Notes: a model not told the origin generated them from the letters alone. 64,000 nt of DNA from Pseudoalteromonas citrea (GCF_000238375.3 NZ_AHBZ03000021.1:496001-560000); one strand, 5' to 3'. Positions 1 through 7,983 are shown, counted from the first letter of the stretch. Translations and numbers: made by a program.

Positions 1-301
1 TATCTTGCTGAATTTCATTTGTTACTGAGTTGTCAGTATTGAACGAATCATTCCAATCTTGCTCAACCGAGTTATCAGTATTAAACGAGTCAGACCACTC
101 CCGCGAGTTATCTATGTCTTGCTCGACAGAGTTATCTATGTCGTATTCATAATCATTGCTAACAGAGTTGTCTATGTCGTAGTCATAATCAGTACTACTT
201 GCATCAACGTTACTAGCGCCAGCAAATTTCCCATCATTCACAATGTGCGTTGAATTTTGACGTGTGGTCGTACTTTGACTACTTTTGGATTTACCGCCCA
301 T
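1..301 (-). CDS. Repetitive Ser/Asp/Asn-rich virion protein, C-terminus cut by window edge
   Basis: An open frame starts at ATG 301-299 and runs off the left edge without a stop. The product begins MGGKSKSSQSTTTRQNSTH and then repeats short units ending in DNS (for example YDIDNSV twice and SFNTDNSV twice). The DNA shows the same repeats around 60-200. A Gly-rich start followed by Ser/Thr/Asn repeats is common in virion-associated proteins of several small phages. Its place after the capsid genes fits a structural role such as a spike or internal protein, but this is inference. The start overlaps the end of the upstream gene by 11 nt. Confidence 0.6.
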   Translation of the reverse strand, partial: MGGKSKSSQSTTTRQNSTHIVNDGKFAGASNVDASSTDYDYDIDNSVSNDYEYDIDNSVEQDIDNSREWSDSFNTDNSVEQDWNDSFNTDNSVTNEIQQD

Positions 302-665
302 TTAGCACCAACCTGTATACGTATTCGTCATATAAAATCCCTCTTCGTTTCTCAACCAGCTGCGCTGGTAAGTTGGCAAATCCATGCCTGATATACTCGG
401 GGTTACGTGTATGCCAGCGTATCGAACTGCACTTTAACTGCCGTGCATAATTAATTAACGACTCAATAGCATTCAAAAGATTGCGCCCCGCGACTGCGAC
501 TATCACTAACTCATGCGCTTCCTTGCGCGTAACAATGAAGAGTTCTCCAACTCTATGTAGCTGTGATATTCCCTGTCTTATCTCGCGTTTAATTGTCCCT
601 TTCCCTCTAAAAAGCGCGGGGCGCAGAACACGTAGAACTGGTTCAGTTAGCTCAACGCTTTGCAC
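291..665 (-). CDS. Small prophage protein, possibly GNAT-like
   Basis: A 124-residue basic product appears to start at GTG, overlapping the previous gene by 14 nt, which suggests translational coupling. The middle (VTRKEAHELVIVAVAGRNLL followed by a helix rich in Ala and Leu) resembles the central strand-helix of small GNAT-fold proteins seen in some phages. No acetyl-CoA motif is clear enough to claim enzyme activity. It lies in the late operon between a one-TM protein and the repetitive structural protein, so a virion or maturation role is also possible. Confidence 0.5.
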   Translation of the reverse strand: MQSVELTEPVLRVLRPALFRGKGTIKREIRQGISQLHRVGELFIVTRKEAHELVIVAVAGRNLLNAIESLINYARQLKCSSIRWHTRNPEYIRHGFANLPAQLVEKRRGILYDEYVYRLVLNGR

Positions 666-846
666 TTAACACCAAAAAAGCAGCTAAACCTAAACCAACA
701 TACAAAACCCACTGTGGTATACCTTTGTTGTAGTTCATGCTGCCAAAGCGCGTGTGATTGTTGTAAACCGAATCACCATTGCCCGACTTTGCATGACCGC
801 CGTTAATCGGCATCGTCCCTGTGTTTGTAAATGACTGTGGCAACAT
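652..846 (-). CDS. Small C-terminally anchored virion membrane protein
   Basis: The 64-residue product has a polar Gly/Asn-rich N-terminus and one C-terminal hydrophobic segment (about residues 45-60, WVLYVGLGLAAFLVL) ending in a basic tail. Membrane-containing phages such as PM2 carry many such proteins in the internal lipid layer. Its position two genes from the capsid protein supports that role. Specific function is unknown. Confidence 0.6.
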   Translation of the reverse strand: MLPQSFTNTGTMPINGGHAKSGNGDSVYNNHTRFGSMNYNKGIPQWVLYVGLGLAAFLVLSAKR

Positions 847-848
847 AG

Positions 849-992
849 CTATTTACCCATCATCAAATACGCAAAATATGCCGCACCCGCTAATGCTGCC
901 AATTTTACAACCGAGCGCATAAAGCCACCCATTGAACTACCAACAAACAAACCCGTTGCGCCAGCTACTACTGGCCAAATAATAAATGGCAT
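849..992 (-). CDS. Tiny two-helix virion membrane protein
   Basis: A 47-codon frame starts at ATG 992 behind a GGAAG ribosome-binding site and ends TAG at 849. The product begins MPFIIWPVVAGATGLFVGSS and has a second hydrophobic helix (LAALAGAAYFAYLMM). It is almost entirely membrane-spanning. It fills the space between two other small membrane-protein genes with almost no gap, which supports it being real. It is probably part of the viral membrane. Confidence 0.6.
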   Translation of the reverse strand: MPFIIWPVVAGATGLFVGSSMGGFMRSVVKLAALAGAAYFAYLMMGK

Positions 993-994
993 CG

Positions 995-1255
995 CTACTT
1001 CCTTAGTAATATCACAAGCAATACGGCAACCCCGATCCCCGCAATAATCATCGTATTTTGGTTCAACGGTGGTTGCACAACTGGCCGTGCAACCACCGTT
1101 GAACCATCTACTTGACGCCCTTTAATCGGCTCTTGCGCTTTTACCACTTCGGGTTGCTTTGCTTTTTCCTTTTCAATTTCAACGTACGCATTGGTAATTG
1201 TTGAGCCAATTTCGCCGAGCTTTTCAAGTCCACCGTTAAATAAGTCGGCCCACAT
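995..1255 (-). CDS. Small virion membrane protein, C-terminal anchor
   Basis: The 86-residue product has an N-terminal amphipathic stretch, a Lys/Glu/Gln-rich middle and a C-terminal transmembrane helix (MIIAGIGVAVLLVILLRK). It directly follows the capsid gene with a 2-nt gap. By position and topology it is probably a protein of the phage internal membrane. No family was recognised. Confidence 0.6.
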   Translation of the reverse strand: MWADLFNGGLEKLGEIGSTITNAYVEIEKEKAKQPEVVKAQEPIKGRQVDGSTVVARPVVQPPLNQNTMIIAGIGVAVLLVILLRK

Positions 1256-1257
1256 AA

Positions 1258-2088
1258 TTAATCCCCCGCGACTGGAATGCGTTTAACCTGGTCATAACCT
1301 TCTATGTAGGTTTTAATTGCGCCATTGCTATCAACTTGCAGTTCAAACCCCAGCCCCAATGTTGGTACTGAGCCATCGCTGCCAAAGCCAAATAACGTAA
1401 AATCTAACAAACAATAGCCGTCTTGAAGCTCAACATTGGCTACACGCTGTAATGCGTAATCTAAATCAGCACGTGTAATGGTTTCGATTGTTTGCGAACC
1501 ACGCTTAACTTTAATTTGCGCAATTTTCACTTCTGATTCATCAAACAAAATACGTTGCACAAAACGGTTTGCACCGGTGTTTGGCATTTGCCAAGTATGA
1601 TCACCCGCGGCACCCGAAATTTGCGTTAAATCGTACATAGTCGGTTTAAAAATACGGCCATAGTTATCTGTATCAGTGACATATGCTTTGGCTTTCAAAG
1701 TTGGGCGCTCAGGGTCGTTAGTACCCCGTGAACCAAACTCAATTTTTAGCGTTACATCGTCATTCAGTACTGTAACTAACTGAGTCTGATAAATACCCGC
1801 AGGCGTGCGGTAATCAAATTTAGAAAGGTCAACAACAAAGCGGCCTGTTTGCTTATAGCGCTTATAGAACGAGTCCATTAAGTCTAAAATCTCGTTAGTA
1901 CGAGTTACTACAGGCACACCACCAATATCTATGGTGATTTTTTTAATTGTTTTTACGTTTTTCAGGTTCGTTTCAAGTTCAATACTGTGATATGTCACAC
2001 CCGCCTGAAGCTTAATATTCCATTCTTCGTTGTAATCCGTTCCTGTCGGAGACGGTAACTGTGTTCTTGAAGGTCTTGATATATTCAT
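1258..2088 (-). CDS. Major capsid protein, PM2 P2-like double jelly roll
   Basis: The 276-residue product is close in length to PM2 capsid protein P2 (about 269). Its N-terminal part (IKLQAGVTYHSIEL, then IKKITIDIGGVPV and a helix EILDLMDSFYKR) aligns by eye with the start of P2 (IKLPIGQTYEVIDL, then IKNVRVELDGRLL). The rest alternates beta-strand-like stretches, as expected of a double jelly roll. In PM2 and FLiP this protein forms the icosahedral shell around an internal membrane. The genes on both sides encode small membrane proteins, which fits. A fold prediction would settle the call. Confidence 0.78.
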   Translation of the reverse strand: MNISRPSRTQLPSPTGTDYNEEWNIKLQAGVTYHSIELETNLKNVKTIKKITIDIGGVPVVTRTNEILDLMDSFYKRYKQTGRFVVDLSKFDYRTPAGIYQTQLVTVLNDDVTLKIEFGSRGTNDPERPTLKAKAYVTDTDNYGRIFKPTMYDLTQISGAAGDHTWQMPNTGANRFVQRILFDESEVKIAQIKVKRGSQTIETITRADLDYALQRVANVELQDGYCLLDFTLFGFGSDGSVPTLGLGFELQVDSNGAIKTYIEGYDQVKRIPVAGD

Positions 2089-2094
2089 AGTCGA

Positions 2095-2208
2095 TTACCC
2101 GATCACGTCTTCAACTGCGTCAATATTGTTTGATGCATAAACTACTACCGCAGCAATAAACGTTGCGATACCTGCTGTAATTAAATGTGTTTTCATTGAT
2201 TTACTCAT
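2095..2208 (-). CDS. Tiny one-helix virion membrane protein
   Basis: A 37-codon frame starts at ATG 2208 behind AAGGAAG and ends TAA at 2095, just before the capsid gene. The product begins MSKSMKTHLITAGIATFIAA and continues as one transmembrane helix with a short acidic tail (IDAVEDVIG). Good ribosome-binding site and tight packing support it. It is probably a minor protein of the viral membrane. Confidence 0.6.
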   Translation of the reverse strand: MSKSMKTHLITAGIATFIAAVVVYASNNIDAVEDVIG

Positions 2209-2278
2209 CCGTTTTAACTTCCTTGTTTAGTACTTGCTTCGTGAAACATTGCCCCAAATACGCGGGGTACGATTACGC

Positions 2279-2431
2279 TTACGCCGCTGGGCTTTGCGCT
2301 GTTTTTTGGCTTGCAGCCGTGGCGTTAATATTCTTGCTCTTCCGAACATGTGCTCGTCCTTTTGCTAGTTTGCATATCACAAACGCAGCCACTGCGGAGA
2401 TTCCTGTAACTGATAAATATAATTTGTTCAT
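2279..2431 (-). CDS. Small virion membrane protein, basic tail
   Basis: I chose the ATG at 2431 because GGAG lies about 8 nt upstream. A longer frame opens at 2479 but has no such site. The 50-residue product has one transmembrane helix near its start (LYLSVTGISAVAAFVICKL) and a Lys/Arg-rich C-terminal part that could contact DNA or the capsid. It lies in the capsid module between the ATPase and another tiny membrane protein. Confidence 0.55.
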   Translation of the reverse strand: MNKLYLSVTGISAVAAFVICKLAKGRAHVRKSKNINATAASQKTAQSPAA

Positions 2432-2571
2432 TGTTTGGCTCCCGTTGCTGCTGCGTTTGTGTTTTTTCACATTAGGCAATCGTTTCGGTTAACGTCAACG
2501 GGGTAGAAATGGAGTTAACCTATTAGGTTAAATTAGGTGTGTTTTTTTTAAAAAAAGATAAAAAAACCGCT

Positions 2572-3279
2572 TTACGCGGCTTTTTTCTTTGGAAATTTCA
2601 GCTTTCCTTTGGTCACATTGTTAAATCCTCGGCCATTTTTAAAGTAATATTCAAGCGGTTCTAGGTCCGTAATTTGCTTTTCGGTCACGCCTATTTCTCG
2701 TGCAACCCTAGATACATCTCCGATTGCTTCTTGTATACCAACCCACTTGTATGGGGACATTGATATAACAGTGTTCGGAATTGGCTGTAAACGCTGGCTA
2801 ACGCTATGCGTAACAAAGCCAAACTTACGACCACCTTCAAGTAATTCACCGTAGATAGAGTCTTCATCACCTGACGTGACTGTAACTCGATTTATCTCTT
2901 CCAAATACAAGTGCAACAGCTTTTTATGATGACCATCGCCCATCGCCCAGCAAGCCCTCAGGAATGCCAGAAACACACGGCGGCGCTGGGCTGTGCCGCT
3001 GGGCAAGGTTTTAGGTGTAAACGCTATTTTAAAGCCCCGATTAGTCTGACGCCCCGCTTTTGCAGCATTAAAAAACGCGGTCAGACTACTGTATGTACGT
3101 ACTTCACGATTCAAAAACCGCTGCCCTTTGTACTGTCCGTATGGGTCCCACATGAGCACTTGATCAGTTTCTTTAACTCGACCCATTTGACGCACTGCGG
3201 TTGACTTCCCCGCTCCTGTTGTACCCGCATACAAACAGTGCTGTGCGTCTAACGCGTCATTAGGTCTAATCGGTGTCAT
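2572..3279 (-). CDS. Genome-packaging ATPase, PM2 P9/PRD1 P9-like
   Basis: The 235-residue product has a Walker A loop GTTGAGKST at residues 19-27, a Walker B-type strand ending LYLEEIN, and a later SVSQRLQPIP segment typical of the FtsK/HerA-type packaging ATPases of membrane-containing phages. PM2 P9 has a similar size. In that lineage the enzyme packages DNA into preformed capsids or powers assembly. Its start overlaps the stop of the upstream gene by 4 nt. Zot-like ATPases of filamentous phages are related, but the nearby P2-like capsid gene favours the icosahedral lineage. Confidence 0.8.
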   Translation of the reverse strand: MTPIRPNDALDAQHCLYAGTTGAGKSTAVRQMGRVKETDQVLMWDPYGQYKGQRFLNREVRTYSSLTAFFNAAKAGRQTNRGFKIAFTPKTLPSGTAQRRRVFLAFLRACWAMGDGHHKKLLHLYLEEINRVTVTSGDEDSIYGELLEGGRKFGFVTHSVSQRLQPIPNTVISMSPYKWVGIQEAIGDVSRVAREIGVTEKQITDLEPLEYYFKNGRGFNNVTKGKLKFPKKKAA

Positions 3280-3821
3280 GCAGCCTCCTCCTTAACCGCA
3301 TCGTCTGTGGTTTCAGTCAGTTGTTCTGGTTTATCATTTGCAGCTTTCTCAGCTTTGATACTGCGAACTTGACTAAACGACTCACGCACAAGCGTAGCTG
3401 TGAACAGCGCAGCGACTAGTTCGTTTTGGTACTGACCGAACGTACCCATTGCAGCAGGTCCGTACTTGACTATCAAAGGGCCGTATTTTTCGATGGCTTC
3501 TTTTTTCATTTCAGGTGGTAATGTGAACTCAGTCCCAACCATCGTACGGATAATCGACTCGTACGACTCAATAGCCATGAACGCCACACCGCCAGCCATA
3601 TCTGGTGACATAGCATCGGTATTAGAATCGCTGGGAACCATGTTTTCAGCGGTTCCTATCGGTTGTTCGGTTGGTTCATGCTTGGGGATAAAGTCGTTGT
3701 CTTCATCTTCTTTTTTCAACGTTGCAGCAAGCGCTGTTGCTTCGCCCTCTCGACCCTGCAAAAAATCGTTTTCTGGTTGTTCTTGCTGCTCTGTCGCTTG
3801 GTTTTCAATGTTATCTGTCAT
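3276..3821 (-). CDS. Prophage protein with acidic N-terminus and one hydrophobic segment
   Basis: The 181-residue product has a Glu/Asp-rich first 70 residues and a segment with Gly/Ala-rich hydrophobic stretches (YGPAAMGTFGQY, ELVAALFTATLV) that may be membrane-associated. It contains EPTEQPIGTAEN, which is nearly repeated as TPTEQPIETNKD in the next gene upstream in transcription. It overlaps the ATPase gene by 4 nt and is probably a structural or assembly protein. I do not recognise a family. Confidence 0.55.
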   Translation of the reverse strand: MTDNIENQATEQQEQPENDFLQGREGEATALAATLKKEDEDNDFIPKHEPTEQPIGTAENMVPSDSNTDAMSPDMAGGVAFMAIESYESIIRTMVGTEFTLPPEMKKEAIEKYGPLIVKYGPAAMGTFGQYQNELVAALFTATLVRESFSQVRSIKAEKAANDKPEQLTETTDDAVKEEAA

Positions 3822-3830
3822 GTTATTTCC

Positions 3831-4400
3831 TTATTTTGCTAATGCTAGTAAACCGCCAACAATGGCACCGACCACAGCAAACCCAGCTAATTTCTTTGGG
3901 TTAATGGGGTCATTGGCGGCGGGTGTGTTTGGTTCTGTAACGTGTTGCGGCTTGGGTTCCTGTTGTAGTTGCTCAACAACATCAGAAACCGCGTCTTTAT
4001 TGGTTTCTATCGGTTGCTCGGTCGGTGTGTTACCGTTAATAATCTCGATAGCCTTTGGGTCACCGTCTGCTATTGCTTGAGCAGCTATCTCCATTCCAGA
4101 CTCAAACGCCTCAACAGCCTCCTTATCTGTCAGTTCATGCTGTTCAGCCTCACCAACCTCAAACGCTTCAAGCGCCTCAATGTTGGGTTGCATGTTTTCC
4201 CGTATTTTGTCTTGATAAGGTTTACCTGCACATTGGTCAGTACCGCAATTATCGCACTGCAAATAGCGTAAGTGCGCTTTTCGACCTTTGGGTGCATGAA
4301 CAGTTGCGATATGGCCGCAGTGGTGCCGATATACTCCTAAAACAGGGTTTTTACTTGTTCTGAGCGGTATCGTACCGCCGTTACCTTGAACGGTTTTCAT
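3831..4400 (-). CDS. Zinc-ribbon protein with C-terminal membrane anchor
   Basis: The 189-residue product has a cysteine-rich N-terminal part (HHCGH at about residues 27-31, then CDNCGTDQC) that could bind zinc. An acidic middle with the TPTEQPIET motif follows, then a Pro-rich linker and a C-terminal transmembrane helix (LAGFAVVGAIVGGLLALAK). A metal-binding head on an anchored protein in the packaging-capsid operon suggests a DNA- or capsid-contacting virion membrane protein. This is inference only. Confidence 0.55.
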   Translation of the reverse strand: MKTVQGNGGTIPLRTSKNPVLGVYRHHCGHIATVHAPKGRKAHLRYLQCDNCGTDQCAGKPYQDKIRENMQPNIEALEAFEVGEAEQHELTDKEAVEAFESGMEIAAQAIADGDPKAIEIINGNTPTEQPIETNKDAVSDVVEQLQQEPKPQHVTEPNTPAANDPINPKKLAGFAVVGAIVGGLLALAK

Positions 4401-4669
4401 TGCGCTTGCTCCTGCATTCTCTGCTCTAAACTCGTGACTTTTTGAATTAACCCATCCATCACTTCAAAACTTAAACTGATCGCTTGGTCGGCTAAATCAA
4501 CCTTTTTCGCCATATCCCACGCGGTCAGACCATCCGCCTGTTTTTTTAATAATTTACACTCATGAAGTTTGATAGAAATATCATTAGTCAATGAACACCC
4601 CCCGCAAGTTTTTGGGGCTGTTAATTCAACCTCTTCAAAATCTCTATGTGTTTTTGAACCTATCATCAT
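4397..4669 (-). CDS. Small Cys-containing prophage protein, coiled coil
   Basis: The 90-residue product carries CGGCSLTNDISIKLHEC near residues 22-38, which could bind metal, and a C-terminal helix rich in Glu/Gln (SLEQRMQEQAQ). It overlaps both neighbours by 4 nt in the leftward operon. Function is unknown. Confidence 0.5.
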   Translation of the reverse strand: MMIGSKTHRDFEEVELTAPKTCGGCSLTNDISIKLHECKLLKKQADGLTAWDMAKKVDLADQAISLSFEVMDGLIQKVTSLEQRMQEQAQ

Positions 4670-4938
4670 TCACCTCTTAAATTGCCTATTAATTTTTCAT
4701 CATGTTTGGTTGTTTTTACTCTGAATACTTCGCATTTAATCGCGTATGTATCATCATCTGAGAACTGCTCGACACGCCCGTTTTTCTCGCATTCTTCTAG
4801 CAATTTTCTATATGCGCTATCACTTGCCGCGCCATAGAGAACCGCTAATAAACAGAACATACCAAAAAGCATCATCAAGCCTTGTTTGATGGTTTGATTT
4901 ATATTCTGTTGTTTTTCTAGCTCGTAAACTTCCGCCAT
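4666..4938 (-). CDS. Small prophage membrane protein
   Basis: The 90-residue product has one transmembrane helix (about residues 20-40, GLMMLFGMFCLLAVLYGAA) followed by a charged C-terminal domain with a Cys near each end. It is coupled to the next gene by a 4-nt overlap. A role in the virion membrane or at the host envelope is possible; no family is recognised. Confidence 0.5.
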   Translation of the reverse strand: MAEVYELEKQQNINQTIKQGLMMLFGMFCLLAVLYGAASDSAYRKLLEECEKNGRVEQFSDDDTYAIKCEVFRVKTTKHDEKLIGNLRGE

Positions 4939-4965
4939 ACCTAAATTATCCTTTTATAACTTTTT

Positions 4966-5094
4966 TTAATTTTTAAAATTTTTTTGGAACTCAAAAAGTG
5001 TTAAGCCAAATATATTAAATTCTGTTATTTCAACGCAGTACTCTTCTTCACTCGTGAGGCCTTTCCACTCTTTTCTAACTTCTATGCTTATCAT
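4966..5094 (-). CDS. Tiny prophage protein
   Basis: A 42-codon frame starts at ATG 5094, sharing one base with the TGA stop of the upstream gene, and ends TAA at 4966. The product begins MISIEVRKEWKGLTSEEEYC. The stop-start coupling matches the rest of the operon, which is the main support. No family or function is evident. Confidence 0.45.
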   Translation of the reverse strand: MISIEVRKEWKGLTSEEEYCVEITEFNIFGLTLFEFQKNFKN

Positions 5095-5282
5095 CAAATC
5101 GCCTTTTTCATTTTTCCAGTAGTTAAAGAGCGAGCCATAAATGGTATGTAGTCGGGGTTCTCACACAAGAACTCGCACATCTGCTTTACTTCAATTTCAG
5201 CTTGCTCTGGTACCCAAACAGTAATCTTTTTTTGCCCCTTTTCTTTGCGTTGTTTTTCATACTTTTGATTACGACTTGTCAT
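5094..5282 (-). CDS. Ribbon-helix-helix-like small protein
   Basis: The 62-residue product has a basic start and the segment KKITVWVPEQAEIEVKQM, which looks like the strand plus first helix of Arc/MetJ-type ribbon-helix-helix DNA-binding proteins. It lies 3 nt after the Rep gene and could regulate late genes or copy number. The C-terminal half is short for a full fold, so confidence is moderate. Confidence 0.5.
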   Translation of the reverse strand: MTSRNQKYEKQRKEKGQKKITVWVPEQAEIEVKQMCEFLCENPDYIPFMARSLTTGKMKKAI

Positions 5283-5285
5283 GAG

Positions 5286-7748
5286 TTAATAACCCCCTGT
5301 CACCAGTGACGTGTTGTAATATTCATCATCATCGGGGGTTACTAGCTCGAACCTTGAGTACCAAGCCATAACACTCTCGATTGACTCATCAACAACTCGC
5401 TGAGTATTAACTAACATCTTGGTTACAGCGTTTTCTTCTGCACGTTGTTGTTTGATATGCTCGCGTGAGCATTCGCGGCTAAATACGGTTTTCAGCTTCC
5501 AGCCACGGACACCAACCGCAAAATCTAAGAACTTTTTAAACTCGACTGCGTTGGCAAATTTAGCAACGCCACCACGAGCAAAGTTCCCGTGTAATTCTCC
5601 ACTTAATGTTTTTAATTTATTAGTTAATCGCGTTTGCTTTTGCTCTAGCTGCTTAATGAACTCTGCGCGTTTTTCGGTAGGTGTTTTCTTATTAATATTT
5701 TTTAACTTTGCAACGTCAGCAACAAGCTTCTTCGATTTATTCTCTGCAATGTTTCGGCGCTTGCGCCTTAGTTCTAGCCCTTCTTTATATTCTTGTATAA
5801 GGCCAAACATATGCTGTGACTCATGTGTTGCACAGTTCTCCCATTTCTCAGCACGAGCATAACGAGAAATATTGTATCTATTACCGCGAATCTCTCCTTG
5901 TGACCCTTCTGATCCTTTTGTCATATAGCCAACAGCTTTAAGCAAATAATTTGATGCAGCAGCAGGAGAATGAATTCGCTCTAGTTTAAAAAAGCCATTC
6001 CCCCATTTTTCTTCAATTATTTTTGCCCATTCATGAAAAAACATAGGCTCAACGTCCCAACGCATAAGCATATGCGCGTGATAATTTTGATGCCCGACTG
6101 ATTTTATTTTTGTTGGCCCATCACTGCCCCAATCATACTCACGCTCTCCATGCTCAGTACGCGGGGCCTCACCTATCCACATGTAATCAAATACAGGTTT
6201 ACGATTTTCATCTTGAATGCACTCAACATAACCCCATGCATATTCTCGACAATCAGTATGTTCAATGCACTCAACAACCCCCCAGTCATACAAACGCTGT
6301 GTATTATGAGTAACATTTTCTTTTCTAAACCCTTCTGCACCGTTTGAACGGACAACACCCCATGGGTATTTTTTAGCTTTACGCTCTAGAGAACTACAAG
6401 AAGTAACGCGGCCAGCCGCACCAAATGAACTAACTTTTCCCCATGGATACAGCACATCGTTTTGACCAATGCTATCAACTCGACCCCAAGGGTAATAGCG
6501 TGAGTGTGTGGGCTGAGAACTAACTTTCCCCCATGGATATAGACGATCATTTTTACCAATACATTCTATTCTGTAAGGCTTTCCATTCGTTGCATAATAT
6601 GTGCGCCCCTCAGGTGTAACACCTAGTTCATGTGTGTACGACAAAATACCCGTAGCTGTCCAACCACGCTTATGCATTTTCCCGATCAAATCTAAGAAAG
6701 GACTAAGTTCTTGGCCGATTGTTGTGCGAGTGAATTCAACTTTTGTAAATGCCAACTCAGTTTCAATCTCATCATGTAATAACTCTCCCTCAGCTGTGTA
6801 AACAGCATCAAGAACAACGCTCGATTTTTTATATACACGCTCTTTTTTATACTTTCCATTATCTCGACATACCAACGTGAATGTTGATGACGTCTTTATT
6901 TCTTCGAAAATCACGACCCCATCACTATCTAAAACAGCGGGGATATGCGTCACAGATTCTTTATAAACTCTGACTTTTCTATAATGATTATTATCTAGTC
7001 TGTATCTTGCTTGCGCGTTCATTGTCGGCGTACAAAATGTCGTATACCCACCCTTTACAGCTTGCATGTACAGACCGGAATCAATAATTTTACCGCGAGC
7101 GCTGCTTGTTAGTTCATTTGTCACCCTATCGCCTGTCGTTGAGTCAGGCGCATCACTGGCCTTTGTCACCTGCGTACACACAACTCGATATTCACTTGAC
7201 CAGTTTCGACTTTGAAAATGAACTCGATTTTTCTGGTTGTTTGCAGTAACTATTTTTGGCTTTTTATTTGCTGGCCTTTGTTTATCATGAGCGCAATTCA
7301 GCGAATAAACAGGAGAAACAAAGTGATTTTTCTCTACTTCTGCAACAAACTTAGGTCGTACCTCGCCTGTCTCTAAATCAATAAATTCATTTTCACTAAT
7401 ACCGTAAAGCTCAGCGCGCCTTGAGGGACTTTGACGCTTAAGCGTACCAGCATATAGCTCTCGTAACTTCCACGCTCTCAGGGTATCTAGAGTTAGCTTG
7501 GTTTTAGGTATAGACTTAAGAATTTCCTTTGTCTGAGATTCGCGCCTTATGACAAGCCTAGCTTTTTCCGCTCCCTTCGGGGCGGCGGCTGCGCCGTCTG
7601 ATTTGCGTTTATACTGAGACTCGATATGTTCAAGCCATGTGATCGACTCTTCCGCATTTGTCTGCGGAATTTCATCACGAAAAAAAGCGCCGTCTTGGGC
7701 GCTTTGTATTGCGGTTAAAATATCCGCTTCGGATATGTTAATTTTCAT
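5286..7748 (-). CDS. HUH replication initiator (rolling-circle Rep) with internal repeats
   Basis: I chose the ATG at 7748 (product MKINISEAD...) because GAGGTG lies about 7 nt upstream. A frame 8 codons longer exists. The 820-residue product has the HUH metal motif in HQNYHAHMLMRW near residues 557-559 and a tyrosine motif NYLLKAVGYMTKG near 598-610. This order is typical of phiX174 A/P2 A/PM2 P12-type Reps that nick one strand and become covalently linked to it. Upstream of HUH lie seven YxWGxV units (about residues 400-540) and two longer repeats (about 258-343). PM2 P12 is about 634 residues, so the repeats account for much of the extra length. Confidence 0.8.
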   Translation of the reverse strand: MKINISEADILTAIQSAQDGAFFRDEIPQTNAEESITWLEHIESQYKRKSDGAAAAPKGAEKARLVIRRESQTKEILKSIPKTKLTLDTLRAWKLRELYAGTLKRQSPSRRAELYGISENEFIDLETGEVRPKFVAEVEKNHFVSPVYSLNCAHDKQRPANKKPKIVTANNQKNRVHFQSRNWSSEYRVVCTQVTKASDAPDSTTGDRVTNELTSSARGKIIDSGLYMQAVKGGYTTFCTPTMNAQARYRLDNNHYRKVRVYKESVTHIPAVLDSDGVVIFEEIKTSSTFTLVCRDNGKYKKERVYKKSSVVLDAVYTAEGELLHDEIETELAFTKVEFTRTTIGQELSPFLDLIGKMHKRGWTATGILSYTHELGVTPEGRTYYATNGKPYRIECIGKNDRLYPWGKVSSQPTHSRYYPWGRVDSIGQNDVLYPWGKVSSFGAAGRVTSCSSLERKAKKYPWGVVRSNGAEGFRKENVTHNTQRLYDWGVVECIEHTDCREYAWGYVECIQDENRKPVFDYMWIGEAPRTEHGEREYDWGSDGPTKIKSVGHQNYHAHMLMRWDVEPMFFHEWAKIIEEKWGNGFFKLERIHSPAAASNYLLKAVGYMTKGSEGSQGEIRGNRYNISRYARAEKWENCATHESQHMFGLIQEYKEGLELRRKRRNIAENKSKKLVADVAKLKNINKKTPTEKRAEFIKQLEQKQTRLTNKLKTLSGELHGNFARGGVAKFANAVEFKKFLDFAVGVRGWKLKTVFSRECSREHIKQQRAEENAVTKMLVNTQRVVDESIESVMAWYSRFELVTPDDDEYYNTSLVTGGY

Positions 7749-7983
7749 CAACACACCTCGAAAGCAGTTCACTCAATTCATTTGCGTCTGATAAACAACC
7801 CAAATCGCTAAACAAATTAATGTCGCTAACTATCGCTTTATATTCTGAGTTATTATGAAACTTAACACCTTTATTTGCCATGTCTCTCAGCACGCACTTA
7901 TACCAAAATATACGGCGTTCAATAAGTTCAATTAATGGAACCGCTGGTGATAAGCAAAAAGCTAGACCAATATGGTTAATCAT
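7738..7983 (-). CDS. Small early-operon prophage protein
   Basis: The ATG at 7983 overlaps the previous stop (ATGA), and its end overlaps the Rep start by 11 nt. The product (about 81 residues, beginning MINHIGLAFCLSPAVPLIEL) is hydrophobic at the start and mixed later. It is not recognised. Tight coupling suggests a role linked to replication or early control. Confidence 0.5.
   Translation of the reverse strand: MINHIGLAFCLSPAVPLIELIERRIFWYKCVLRDMANKGVKFHNNSEYKAIVSDINLFSDLGCLSDANELSELLSRCVDEN

Noticed and set aside
59-253. Plus-strand frame with repeated RVIYV
   Set aside because: It is the antisense of the repetitive DNS protein; the repeats come from that gene.
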